Positions 45,401 through 53,372 of a DNA stretch of 64,000 bases are shown piece by piece. How positions within the stretch are numbered: position 1 is the first letter of the stretch; each line of letters begins with the position of its first letter. The position numbers were made by a program, and so were the translations under genes. Source of the DNA: CAIVAT01 sp037137455 (lineage in GTDB: Bacteria; Bacteroidota; Bacteroidia; Bacteroidales; FEN-979); contig JBAXKG010000009.1 of NCBI GenBank assembly GCA_037137455.1, positions 1 through 64,000 of the forward strand. The letters run 5' to 3'. The notes below the pieces were generated by a model. It was not told the origin of the DNA. It made no database searches and worked only from the letters and a program-made list of their open reading frames with translations.

Positions 45401-45495
45401 AAAATGCTATCTGCTTTTTGATCAAGTGTCTGCGAAAATGCCGATAAAGGAATGAGTAGCAATAGGGAGAACATGTGTACACTCCAGGTTTTCAT
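42418..45495 (-). CDS. GH3 beta-glucosidase-like exoenzyme with CARDB, discoidin and T9SS domains
   Basis: This 1025-residue secreted glycoside hydrolase has a signal peptide (about 1-21) and an N-terminal GH3 barrel with KHYNCVNRQNNRFNNNEIVS and the nucleophile Asp241 in FFMMSDWGSI. The GH3 C-terminal domain (about 330-560) and a fibronectin-III-like domain with NSGSRDGDEVVQLYLSDLNA (about 590-665) follow. Next come a CARDB domain (about 690-805, KVTFLATVKNYGTQASPAGT), an F5/8-type discoidin or CBM32 domain (about 815-930, GQYAVDGFETTRWSSAFKDK), and a T9SS sorting domain (about 950-1025, NIVIFPNPASDNITVSLPEV). It probably releases glucose or related sugars from plant- or microbe-derived oligosaccharides outside the cell. 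Substrate specificity is not readable. The gene stands alone, not in a polysaccharide utilisation locus. Confidence 0.92.
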   Translation of the reverse strand: MKTWSVHMFSLLLLIPLSAFSQTLDQKADSILALMTTQQKINQLINNGFMTTPANTTLNIPGFVMADGPHGYRFGKATAFPVGISMTATWDKDLWYRIGCAMGHEFRGYGAGVQLGPCIDLCRDPRNGRSAESAGEDPFLASRIAENLVKGIQTTPVLATVKHYNCVNRQNNRFNNNEIVSEERLMSHYGLNFRRAIQEGGSFSLMSTYDIVNNIHASDNKFLLDTIVRQRWGFPFFMMSDWGSILSSKMAIQATTDVCMGADNYKNDLLNLLNAGSITIEDINKAVRNVLKTKFMSGMFDHYPGGNNLEVNSKEHQQIAYEAAQKTIILLKNTNNILPLNKAANKKIALIGPSANKAQLDGFGSSWVNPPYAVSPKQGIEAKIGTTNITYAFGCPIKTYDTSGFAAARIIAGQSDYVIFIGGLDDTMEGEGYDIGGDRKNFKVELPDQQQQLINELAKVNPNLIVVLESGGICAVPSCIYNIKGFLYAFYPGMEGGNAIADVLFGDYNPGGKLPVTMPVNNAQMPAWNDNFNDDYNCGYRYYNELNLTPQYPFGYGLSYTSFTYSNLQISAVDVPLGDDVTVSADVTNSGSRDGDEVVQLYLSDLNATIWVPEKELKGFERVALKAGETKTVTFKIGSEDYYLFDINTDKYIVEPGSFKVQIGGSSVNLPLSVTFNLVDGSRKPDLKILNIYSIPRYPVAGEKVTFLATVKNYGTQASPAGTVHKVLFKVNNVDVTWSVNYTKSIPAGGMAMICANDGIYDKNTWLASDTGTFNVTAVFDPDNIIMEHNEGNNKLTTALVVSDFSQTNICLNKPVWVSSIENAGLDGQYAVDGFETTRWSSAFKDKQWIIVNLLKKYDIKKIDLFWEAAYASEFYVLCGNDTTYLSDTIAHLTNATGGTCVWEPGNISAQYIKVYCVKRATVYGNSLFEIKAYGNQTNGNSISDEGKLNNIVIFPNPASDNITVSLPEVEKCVISIFNLEGKLIQRGSYEDKNININIKFLNTGLYFLRMELKSGLLTEKFIKF

Positions 45496-45558
45496 AGTAT
45501 TTTATAAGTTTTATGTTTTTTCGATCCTGGCTTTAATATGACTTAATGAAAATGATGA

Positions 45559-45566
45559 CAAAGATA
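45559..45566 (-). promoter_or_regulatory. -7 element TATCTTTG of the GH3 gene
   Basis: On the minus strand TATCTTTG matches TAnnTTTG, 63 bp before the GH3 ATG. A minus-strand TTTG at 45583-45586 lies 16 bp upstream of it and may be the -33 element, although the usual spacing is about 19-21. Confidence 0.45.
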
Positions 45567-45632
45567 GATTAACTATCCGGATCAAAGGAACTACATTGCC
45601 GAATCCGCTTTTTTCTTTTTACCAAATCTTTA

Positions 45633-45640
45633 TATCTTTG
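45633..45640 (+). promoter_or_regulatory. -7 element TATCTTTG of the amino-acid ABC operon
   Basis: TATCTTTG matches TAnnTTTG and ends only 4 bp before the ATG at 45645, suggesting a leaderless or near-leaderless transcript. No clear -33 is seen. Confidence 0.4.
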
Positions 45641-45644
45641 AATC

Positions 45645-47933
45645 ATGGATAAGAAAAAATATTTTTCAAAGTGGATTTTTATATTTATCGTGATTTCGCT
45701 GGGCGGATGCGGTGAAAAAGAATCATCAATCACAAGCCTTAAAATGCTTGAGGGGGGCAAGACCTTTGCCGTTCCCACCGGAACTGCTGCTGACCAGTTC
45801 GTAAAAAAGAAATTTCCTGATGCGACCATCGAATACTATAACAGTGTGATGGATTGCGCTCTGGCTGTGAAAGATGGTAAAAACGATGCCGCGGTATATG
45901 ACTTGCCGGTCTTGAAAAACATTGCTGCCAAGAATGAAGGCCTCTTCGTGTTGCCTGAATTGCTTTTTGATGATAATTACGGATTTGCAGTCAAACTCCA
46001 GGATACATTGTTGAAAAAAGCCATGGATGAAACGCTGGCCGAAATTAAAGCAAATGGCACATATGATGATATGCTTAACCGCTGGTTTCCACTTAAGGGA
46101 AAGCCGGCGCCCATGCCTGATATAAAATTCAGCGGTGAAAATGGTGTTTTAAAATTCGGCACAGCGGCTATTACTGAGCCAATGGTTTTTTATGACAGCA
46201 ACAGAATTGTTGTCGGTTTCGACATTGAATTTGCATCCTTCATTGCAAAAAAGTTAGGGAAACGTCTTGAAATTGTCGATATGGAATTTGGTGCGATGCT
46301 TCCTGCACTGATTGCAAGTAAAGTTGACATGGTTGGAGCCGGTTTGTCCATTACCGAAGAAAGGGCAAAGAGTGTTCTTTTTTCTCAGAGTTACTATAAA
46401 AGCGGTATTGCTGCGGTGGTTAAGGATAACCGCCCCCCTGACCGGTCCGGAAATTTATTGTCAAAGCTCAATGATATCAGTGATAAACGTATCGGGGTGC
46501 TCCTGGGAAGCATTCATGATGCATATGCAACCAAAACTTTCCCGGTAGCAGAGATATTGCAGTTTCAGAATGCATCTGATCTCCTCTTTTCTCTGAGTTC
46601 GGATAAGACCGATGTCGCATTTTTCGATTATACATCCCTGAAAGACATTCTGAGTAAAAACCAGGAGCTGGGGATCCTTGTCGAAAATGTTTATACCGTG
46701 CCGATTGCTGCAGGATTCAATAAGGAGAGCGATACCCTGCGCATGCAGTTCAACAAGTTTCTGAAGGAGATAAAATCAAACGGGGTTTACCAGGAAATGA
46801 TTGTCCGCTGGATGGATAAAGGGTTATCGGAGATGCCGGAGATTAAGGGCTCAACGGCAAATGGAATTCTGAAAGCTGGCATTGTGAGCGACCTTGGGAT
46901 TCCGTCTTCATTCATTAAGGATGGCCGTCTCATGGGTTTTGATATTGAGATCTCCCAACGTTTTGCCGTATATGCCGGAAAGGAGTTTGTTCCGGTTGAT
47001 CTGCAATTTGCAAGTCTTCTCGCCTCCATCTCTACCCACAAGATCGACATCATCACCAGTTCGATGATGATTACTGAAGAGCGGAAAAAACAGATAGATT
47101 TTTCAGATCCCTATTTTGAGTCGGCAATCAGCGTGGTTGGCAAGAAAAAAAATATCAAACACCCGGTTCCGCTGAAAGGGATGCTGGAACCGGATGATGC
47201 CGCCACCAATGCATCTGGTGAATCAATTTTTAAGACCATTTCCAACAGTTATTACAACAATATCATTCGCGAAAAAAGATATCTTCACATCGTCGACGGA
47301 TTGAAGATTACAATACTCATCTCAGTATTAGCGGCAATGCTGGGAACATTGATTGGCGGGCTTATCTGCTACATGCGGATGTCGAAAAGAAAACTTCTCT
47401 CAGAAACTGCGAAGGTTTATATCTCACTGTTGCGCGGTACGCCGGTGCTGGTGCTGCTGATGATAATCTATTATGTAGTATTCTCCTCAGTAAACATCAA
47501 TCCGGTGATCGTGGCAATGATAGCCTTCGGATTGAACTTTGGAGCCTATGTTTCGGAGATGTTCAGGACTTCGATTGAAAGCATCGACAGGGGACAGCGC
47601 GAAGCCGCCATTGCTGGTGGTTTTACCAAGATCCAGACTTCCATTTACATCATCATCCCGCAGGCCATGCGCCACATTCTCCCGGTTTACAAGGGCGAAT
47701 TTATTTCGCTCATCAAGATGACCTCAATAGTGGGTTATATTGCCGTGCAGGACCTGACCAAGGCAAGCGACATAATCCGCAGCCGCACCTTTGATGCATT
47801 TTTCCCGCTTATCATGGTGGCGATACTATATCTGCTGATTGCCTGGCTGTTTACATATGCTTTGGGGCTCATTGAAATTTCGGTGGATCCAAAGAGTAAA
47901 CGCATGAAAAGAAGAAAGGAGGGAGGACAATGA
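45645..47933 (+). CDS. amino-acid ABC transporter: multi-lobe binding-protein/permease fusion
   Basis: This 762-residue lipoprotein-permease fusion begins with a lipobox SLGGC (Cys22). Reading by segment, residues 38-150 match the second lobe and C-terminal helices of an SBP_bac_3 protein (FAVPTGTAADQFVKKKFPDA; AEIKANGTYDDMLNRWFPLK). Residues 165-392 are a complete SBP_bac_3 (lobe 1 FGTAAITEPMVFYDS to AAVVKDN; lobe 2 RIGVLLGSIHDAYATKTFPV to MIVRWMD). Residues 406-500 are a lone first lobe (GILKAGIVSDLGIPSSFIKD to ISVVGKKK). The permease follows (about 550-745) with GLKITILISVLAAMLGTLIG and the EAA-type loop AYVSEMFRTSIESIDRGQRE. The gene overlaps the ATPase by 4 bp. Substrate is probably a polar amino acid. 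The lobe order is unusual. Confidence 0.85.
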   Translation: MDKKKYFSKWIFIFIVISLGGCGEKESSITSLKMLEGGKTFAVPTGTAADQFVKKKFPDATIEYYNSVMDCALAVKDGKNDAAVYDLPVLKNIAAKNEGLFVLPELLFDDNYGFAVKLQDTLLKKAMDETLAEIKANGTYDDMLNRWFPLKGKPAPMPDIKFSGENGVLKFGTAAITEPMVFYDSNRIVVGFDIEFASFIAKKLGKRLEIVDMEFGAMLPALIASKVDMVGAGLSITEERAKSVLFSQSYYKSGIAAVVKDNRPPDRSGNLLSKLNDISDKRIGVLLGSIHDAYATKTFPVAEILQFQNASDLLFSLSSDKTDVAFFDYTSLKDILSKNQELGILVENVYTVPIAAGFNKESDTLRMQFNKFLKEIKSNGVYQEMIVRWMDKGLSEMPEIKGSTANGILKAGIVSDLGIPSSFIKDGRLMGFDIEISQRFAVYAGKEFVPVDLQFASLLASISTHKIDIITSSMMITEERKKQIDFSDPYFESAISVVGKKKNIKHPVPLKGMLEPDDAATNASGESIFKTISNSYYNNIIREKRYLHIVDGLKITILISVLAAMLGTLIGGLICYMRMSKRKLLSETAKVYISLLRGTPVLVLLMIIYYVVFSSVNINPVIVAMIAFGLNFGAYVSEMFRTSIESIDRGQREAAIAGGFTKIQTSIYIIIPQAMRHILPVYKGEFISLIKMTSIVGYIAVQDLTKASDIIRSRTFDAFFPLIMVAILYLLIAWLFTYALGLIEISVDPKSKRMKRRKEGGQ

Positions 47934-49012
47934 TAAAGGTAAGAAATCTTTCGAAACATTTTGGCTCTCTGGTCGTTCTCAGGGATATCAGCGCCGACAT
48001 AAGCAAGGGGGAGATCATATCAGTGATCGGTCCTTCTGGGACAGGAAAAAGCACTTTCCTGCGCTGCCTTAACTTGTTGGAAACTCCTACCGGTGGGAGC
48101 ATTTTTATCGATGACATTCCGCTTCTCGACAAACACACCAACGTTCCGAAGATGCGCCAGCGAATGGGGATGGTGTTTCAGTCATTCAACCTGTACGCCC
48201 ATCTTTCGGTTCTTGAAAACCTGACTATTGGCCCCATCAAGCTCCTTGGAAAGAAAAAGGCGGATGCGGACCAGAAGGCTAACGAACTGCTGAAACTTGT
48301 AGGCCTGGCCGAAAAGGTGGACAGTTACCCCGATGAACTTTCGGGAGGTCAGAAGCAGCGGGTTGCCATTGCACGTTGTATGGCCATGGAGCCGGAGATC
48401 CTGCTCTTCGATGAGCCAACCTCGGCTCTTGATCCAACCATGGTGAGCGAAGTACTGGCCGTAATTCGTCGCCTTTCGAGAGAGGGGATGACTATGATCA
48501 TTGTTTCGCACGAGATGGAATTTGTACGCAATATGTCGACCCGTGTTTTTTATATGGACGAGGGGCTGATTTATGAAGAGGGGCCGCCGCAGCAGATATT
48601 TGACAATCCGCAGAAGGAAAAAACCAAGGCATTCATCAACCGCGTCAGGAGCCTGCACATCAAGGTCGCCAGCGCTGATTATGATCTGTACGCCATGCAG
48701 GGAGAAATGGAGGCCTTTTGCGAGAAACATATCCTGTCGAAAAGAGTTACCGGTTATGTAATGCTCATTGCCGAGGAGGTTTTGTGCCTGCAGCAGAATT
48801 TTACCGATATTCATCTGAGTCTCTCCTTTTCCGAAAAGGAGGGAACAGTGGAGCTGGTATGTTCAAGCGCAGGCCCCCTGGTAAATCCACTGAAGGATAA
48901 CCCGGAGGAGGATGATATCGGGTTAAAACTGATCCTGGGACGGTGCAAAAGTGTTGATTACACCTATGAGGATGGCAAAAATATCCTCTTCCTGAAAGTA
49001 AAAGGGGAATAA
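47930..49012 (+). CDS. amino-acid ABC transporter ATPase with C-terminal RsbW-like GHKL extension
   Basis: This 360-residue protein starts with a complete GlnQ/HisP-type ATPase (1-240): Walker A GPSGTGKS (34-41), Q-loop VFQSFNLYAHLS, signature LSGGQ (137-141), Walker B ILLFDE (157-162) and the switch His in VSHEMEFVRNM. Residues 240-360 are an extra domain. It resembles the HATPase_c_2 anti-sigma-factor fold: GYVMLIAEEVLCLQQNF (about 275-291) takes the place of the N-box helix, GTVELVCSSAGPLVNP the next strands, and DDIGLKLILGRCKSVDYTYE (328-347) the glycine-rich helix and strand. Canonical N-box Asn residues are not clear, so nucleotide binding there is doubtful. It overlaps the fusion permease as ATGA. 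A regulatory role for the extension is inferred. Confidence 0.85.
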   Translation: MIKVRNLSKHFGSLVVLRDISADISKGEIISVIGPSGTGKSTFLRCLNLLETPTGGSIFIDDIPLLDKHTNVPKMRQRMGMVFQSFNLYAHLSVLENLTIGPIKLLGKKKADADQKANELLKLVGLAEKVDSYPDELSGGQKQRVAIARCMAMEPEILLFDEPTSALDPTMVSEVLAVIRRLSREGMTMIIVSHEMEFVRNMSTRVFYMDEGLIYEEGPPQQIFDNPQKEKTKAFINRVRSLHIKVASADYDLYAMQGEMEAFCEKHILSKRVTGYVMLIAEEVLCLQQNFTDIHLSLSFSEKEGTVELVCSSAGPLVNPLKDNPEEDDIGLKLILGRCKSVDYTYEDGKNILFLKVKGE

Positions 49013-49036
49013 TCGGGCGATTACATAATCAAGTAA

Positions 49037-49828
49037 GTGAACTATTTTCTGAAGGTTATCGCTTTTCTTATGGTATTGTCTTCATCCGTGATGGCTCAAA
49101 CGGAGGATTTTACCGAATTTTCAGCTGACCGGCCGGGGGTTGCTACGCCTCCAGATGTTCTGTCTTCCGGAAAATTTCAGCTGGAGAATGGCATTCAGTA
49201 TTCAAATTTTTTAACCGAGGATATACGCAATGAAAACTACTTGTTCAGTTCCCTGCTCGTGAGGTATGGGCTCATGAAGGGTGTTGAATTGCATTTGGAG
49301 ACCAATTATGCTTATAACATTGAAAAAGACAGTTCAGGTACATCAGTTGATGCCGGGTTAACACCGTTGATTATTGGTACGAAAATCAAAATCATAGGCC
49401 AGCATAAGGTGATTCCGAATTTGTCGTTCGTTTTTAATCTCACCTTGCCAATTTCCGGGAACAGGGAATTCACACCCAAAAATCCGGCTCCATCCTTTTA
49501 CCTGCTGATGTCAAACAATCTGAGTGAGAAACTGAATCTTTGTTATAACTACGGAATTGCCTGGGATGGGAATTCGTCCATCCCGGTTCATTTTTACGCC
49601 GTTTGCCTGGGAATCAGGCTGAACAACAAATGGAATGTCTTCGTTGAGGGCTACGGTTATTCCGCAGTCGATATTTTCTCATTATTTTATATGGACACCG
49701 GTCTCGCATACATGATCAATGACCATCTTCAGGCAGATGTCTCTCTGACAGGATCACTCAGTACCCCTTGTGATTTTTTTATGGCAGGTATGGGGATTGC
49801 CTGGAAGATCCCAAAGAAAAAACGTTAG
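49037..49828 (+). CDS. putative outer-membrane protein, MetA-pathway-type transporter family
   Basis: This 263-residue protein is read from a GTG at 49037, giving a good signal peptide (MNYFLKVIAFLMVLSSSVMAQ); the next ATG would cut into it. After the signal comes FSADRPGVATPPDVLSSGKF then QLENGIQYSNFLTEDIRNEN, with VRYGLMKGVELHLETNYAYN and GLTPLIIGTKIKIIGQHKVI, typical of the phenol_MetA_deg-like outer-membrane beta-barrel family, ending in the strand MAGMGIAWKIPKKKR. Members are widespread and of unknown role. It lies 24 bp after the ABC ATPase gene and may belong to that operon. Confidence 0.75.
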   Translation: MNYFLKVIAFLMVLSSSVMAQTEDFTEFSADRPGVATPPDVLSSGKFQLENGIQYSNFLTEDIRNENYLFSSLLVRYGLMKGVELHLETNYAYNIEKDSSGTSVDAGLTPLIIGTKIKIIGQHKVIPNLSFVFNLTLPISGNREFTPKNPAPSFYLLMSNNLSEKLNLCYNYGIAWDGNSSIPVHFYAVCLGIRLNNKWNVFVEGYGYSAVDIFSLFYMDTGLAYMINDHLQADVSLTGSLSTPCDFFMAGMGIAWKIPKKKR

Positions 49829-49978
49829 CTGGCTCCCCTTCCCCTGGAATCACGACCACATCATTGGTTCGGTCTAGGGAAAAGAGGCATAAAGGCTGAA
49901 ATCATTCTTCAGTTCGTTCACAAAAAACATCTTCAAAATATATTTCTTATTAACTTGCAGGGGCAAAAAATAAAAAAT

Positions 49979-50290
49979 ATGAAAAAGTCAATTACTCTCA
50001 AAGGAGCTGGTATCACACTTTTACTCCTGGCTTTTATCGTAATCCTGTCAGGATGTGCGAATAAAGAATTGGTTACTGAATGTCTCAAAGGCCATACCTA
50101 TGGTTTTTGGGGTGGATTGTGGCATGGCATAATTGCGCCAATCGATCTTATTGCAATGCTCTGGAGAAATGACGTCTCTGTTTTCGCTCAGAATAACAAT
50201 GGCGCATGGTACGCATTTGGTTTCATGATCGGTAGCGGTGGATGGGGATTTCTCGGAGGCAACAGGGCTTCAAGGAGTTACAAAAGATAA
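49979..50290 (+). CDS. small lipoprotein of unknown function
   Basis: This is a 103-residue protein from the ATG at 49979. The lipoprotein signal MKKSITLKGAGITLLLLAFI VILSGC ends with Cys26. Two further hydrophobic, glycine- and tryptophan-rich segments follow (HTYGFWGGLWHGIIAPIDLI and AWYAFGFMIGSGGWGFLGGN), which could be membrane-spanning. The C-terminus is basic. Small lipoproteins with the GFWGGLWHG-like core recur among bacteria, but I know no function. The 150-bp upstream spacer shows no TAnnTTTG element. It converges on the amidase gene with a 12-bp gap. Confidence 0.65.
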   Translation: MKKSITLKGAGITLLLLAFIVILSGCANKELVTECLKGHTYGFWGGLWHGIIAPIDLIAMLWRNDVSVFAQNNNGAWYAFGFMIGSGGWGFLGGNRASRSYKR

Positions 50291-50302
50291 TTGCTATCGA
50301 TT

Positions 50303-51913
50303 TCAGTAGGTCAGGCTTTTCAGGAACAAGGGAGGTCGTCTGCATTTCGTGCCCTGTTCAAAGGCAAAGGCCATTTCGATCAAAACCGGTTCGCTCCAGG
50401 CCCTCCCGAAAAATGATATTCCTACCGGCAGCCCTTCGATCATTCCCATGGGCACTGTGATAGAAGGATACCCTGAAATGGCAGCCCATGAGGAGTTTCC
50501 GCCCAGGTACAGATCGCCATCGATCCAATCGGTCAGCCAGGCAGGCGCTCCTGTCGGAACAATCATGGCATCGAGACGATGGAGCTTCATCAACCGGTCG
50601 ACCCCATCCTCCCTAATACCTTTAAGCATCGCAGTAAGGGCCTTTTTATAATCAGGAGAGGCAAGGCTGCCTTTTGCTTCAGCTTCCATGAGCAACTGCT
50701 GATCGAAGAAACGCAATTCGACTGAATCGGACTTGTTAAAAGCAATCAGTTCGCGCAGGCTTTTCACCGGGGCATCCTTGCCAAGTGAAGCAAAATATTT
50801 ATTAAGCCCGTCTTTAAATTCAAAGAGCATAACTTCGAAGGAAGCTTTCTCGATTTTTCCCTCAAGGGGATCATTCAACTCCACTACCTCGGCCCCCTGG
50901 CTTTTTATCATGGCAATAGCCCTATCCATAAGGGTATCAACTCTTGGATGAAATCCCATAGCGCTTTTTACCAAACCAATGCGCTTGCCTTTCAAACCAT
51001 CTTTATTTAAAAAGCGGGTATAATCACGCTGATAATTACCTATTGACTGCAGCGTTTTATTGTCAGCGCTATCAATGCCTGTTAAGGCCCCCAGGCAAAT
51101 AGCTGCATCAGTTACGGTTCTTGCCATCGGTCCGGGCGTATCCTGAGTAAAGGAGATTGGAATAACCCCCGAACGGCTTACCAACCCTACCGTAGGCTTA
51201 ATTCCAACAATGCCATTGTTGTTTGATGGACACACTATCGAGCCATTGGTTTCAGTACCGATTGCCACAACACAAAGATTAGCTGAGACGGCAACCCCTG
51301 AACCGGAACTTGACCCACAAGGATTACGATCAAGAACATACGGATTTTTTGTCTGGCCCCCGGCGCCGCTCCAACCGCTTGAGGATATCTTTGAACGGAA
51401 ATTTGCCCATTCGCTCAGGTTCGATTTTCCAATAATCACAGCTCCTTCTTCACGCAGCTTATTGGCAACCCAACTGTCGGCAAGCGGAAAAGAATTTTTC
51501 AATGCAAGAGAACCGCCAGTGGTAGGCATTTTATCATGCGTATCGATGTTATCTTTTAGTATTACCGGAATGCCATGCATAGGGCCGCGTATTTTCCCTG
51601 AAACCATTTCCCTGTCGAGTTCTTCGGCAATCGCCAGGGCATCAGGATTTACCATGATCACTGAATTGAGTTGCGGCCCATTGCGGTCGATTGAGTCGAT
51701 TCGAGCCAAATAACCCTTTACTACTGAAGTAATGGTAAACTTTCCTTCACGGTATCCCTGCTGTAACTGTTCAATTGTAATTTCTTCGAGCAACTGATTG
51801 ATATTAATTTCATTTGTGGTTTTCTCTGGTTGCCGGCAGGAAAAAATTACAGACATAAGAATTGCTGAAAAAATCAACAAGGCACGATTGATGGTGATGT
51901 AACGATTTTTCAT
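50303..51913 (-). CDS. amidase-signature enzyme, lipoprotein
   Basis: This 536-residue hydrolase of the amidase signature family has its catalytic Lys in GIPVILKDNIDTHDKMPTTG, a first Ser in the GGAGGQTKNPYV segment, and the Ser-cisSer nucleophile region NPCGSSSGSGVAVSANLCVV followed by GTETNGSIVCPSNNNGIVGI. A lipoprotein signal (1-26, ending VIFSC) places it in the envelope. The family includes peptide amidases and allantoin- or urea-related amidases, so specificity is open. It is the last of three tightly spaced minus-strand genes, 10 bp after the DUF5723 gene. Confidence 0.93.
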   Translation of the reverse strand: MKNRYITINRALLIFSAILMSVIFSCRQPEKTTNEININQLLEEITIEQLQQGYREGKFTITSVVKGYLARIDSIDRNGPQLNSVIMVNPDALAIAEELDREMVSGKIRGPMHGIPVILKDNIDTHDKMPTTGGSLALKNSFPLADSWVANKLREEGAVIIGKSNLSEWANFRSKISSSGWSGAGGQTKNPYVLDRNPCGSSSGSGVAVSANLCVVAIGTETNGSIVCPSNNNGIVGIKPTVGLVSRSGVIPISFTQDTPGPMARTVTDAAICLGALTGIDSADNKTLQSIGNYQRDYTRFLNKDGLKGKRIGLVKSAMGFHPRVDTLMDRAIAMIKSQGAEVVELNDPLEGKIEKASFEVMLFEFKDGLNKYFASLGKDAPVKSLRELIAFNKSDSVELRFFDQQLLMEAEAKGSLASPDYKKALTAMLKGIREDGVDRLMKLHRLDAMIVPTGAPAWLTDWIDGDLYLGGNSSWAAISGYPSITVPMGMIEGLPVGISFFGRAWSEPVLIEMAFAFEQGTKCRRPPLFLKSLTY

Positions 51914-51923
51914 AATTACTGGT

Positions 51924-53360
51924 TTATTTCTGTGTTTCTGTAGTATTTTCTTCTTTTAGGGCCTCAGACTTCTTATTATACCAACGGCTCCGGCCAAATA
52001 CAAGGTTGATTCCAAAATGTGTATTTGAGTACCTTGTGGTTGTTAACTGTGCAATACCCAAAACATTGTCGGTAAGAATATAGAGTTGAATGGGCCCGGC
52101 ATTTAATGCAAAACCAAATGCAAAATTTGTATAACTGTTTGTGGCTATTGAATAACCCGCCATAAGTGAGAAAGCTTTTCCGAATTCACGAGTATAATTT
52201 AGTGTAAATGAGGGAATTAAATTACCTTTAAAAATATCACAGCGTATCAACGCACCAAAATGATCTTTGGGAGTCAGGCTGAAAATTCCCGACAGGTATA
52301 TCTTTGGGATCAGTGAAGAACGGTAATTTTCATAAGTCACCCTTAGCCCCAGGTTCTTTTTTAACGAATCGATGACTTCGTTTAGTTGATCTTCGAATTT
52401 TGAAGAATCGTTAAACATGCGGCCAATGTCGATACCATTAAAAGTGTAGGATGACGTTTCTTTGTTCGTCACGATGTTCCTGACTCCGGTTTTCCAATTT
52501 ATAAATCCCAGATCGGTAACACTAAGCCCCAGTGTAATTTTTTCGTTTGGCATATATTGCATCCCGAGATCAAAGGCATATCCGGTATTGTTGAATGACA
52601 TCAGGCTCTTCAGGTAATCCTGGCCATTTATATTGAAGCCCAAACTATCACCTGTTCCAGGTAAGGCTCCCGGAATGGACGTATTAATTTCGATGTCAGT
52701 ATTAACCTTTATAGAGAACTCATCCGGACTATAAAGGCTTATGTCGGTATTTTTTGTATCGATATTCAACATTCCAACCAAATATTTTGCCCGGAACCCT
52801 GCGGTAAAATGATTATTTATTACATATGAAAATCCAAGGGCCAATTCATGGTAATGATTTACATTTATGTCAAAACCCCCAGCATTTACAGAGGTTCCCA
52901 GATACTGGGCATTTCCATTTATCAATAATGACATAAATTCTTTTGGGTACATAATGTCGCTATTGAATTTCTCACTCAGGTTAATAGTGATGAATGCCTG
53001 TTTAACCCTGAACCCGAAAGTAAGGAATTCGTTTTCGAACTCCGTTAAAAAATAATTTTTGGTCTTTAAAGTATTCAATAAAGCCCTGGTATCCAGGTAA
53101 ACCGAATCATTCGCTTTGGTTATAAAAATATCCTTATAATGAAATGGGGTGTTTTTCATTTCAACTTTCAGCGATGACAATGCGGGAAGGCCAATATAAA
53201 AACTGTAGGGGGGAACAATGGCTGGATTTATATAACCGGATTGCGGTACGACTCTTAAAAAATTAATATTTCTTCCTTGCTGGGCAATAACTGATGTGCA
53301 GCTAAACATAACCAAGGCAAAAACCGCAAGATTCCTTATCGAACATTTTCTTGTTATCAT
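51924..53360 (-). CDS. DUF5723 family outer-membrane protein
   Basis: This 478-residue protein has a signal peptide (about 1-26, ending SVIAQ). FLRVVPQSGYINPAIVPPYS, then FYIGLPALSSLKVEMKNTPF, is the recognisable DUF5723 start. Many amphipathic strands follow (LALGFSYVINNHFTAGFRAK, YAFDLGMQYMPNEKITLGLS, FSLMAGYSIATNSYTNFAFG), consistent with an outer-membrane beta-barrel like FadL or PorV-type proteins of this phylum. No function is established. It is flanked 12 bp upstream by a lipoprotein gene and 10 bp downstream by the amidase. Confidence 0.82.
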   Translation of the reverse strand: MITRKCSIRNLAVFALVMFSCTSVIAQQGRNINFLRVVPQSGYINPAIVPPYSFYIGLPALSSLKVEMKNTPFHYKDIFITKANDSVYLDTRALLNTLKTKNYFLTEFENEFLTFGFRVKQAFITINLSEKFNSDIMYPKEFMSLLINGNAQYLGTSVNAGGFDINVNHYHELALGFSYVINNHFTAGFRAKYLVGMLNIDTKNTDISLYSPDEFSIKVNTDIEINTSIPGALPGTGDSLGFNINGQDYLKSLMSFNNTGYAFDLGMQYMPNEKITLGLSVTDLGFINWKTGVRNIVTNKETSSYTFNGIDIGRMFNDSSKFEDQLNEVIDSLKKNLGLRVTYENYRSSLIPKIYLSGIFSLTPKDHFGALIRCDIFKGNLIPSFTLNYTREFGKAFSLMAGYSIATNSYTNFAFGFALNAGPIQLYILTDNVLGIAQLTTTRYSNTHFGINLVFGRSRWYNKKSEALKEENTTETQK

Positions 53361-53372
53361 ATCGGGTTCATC

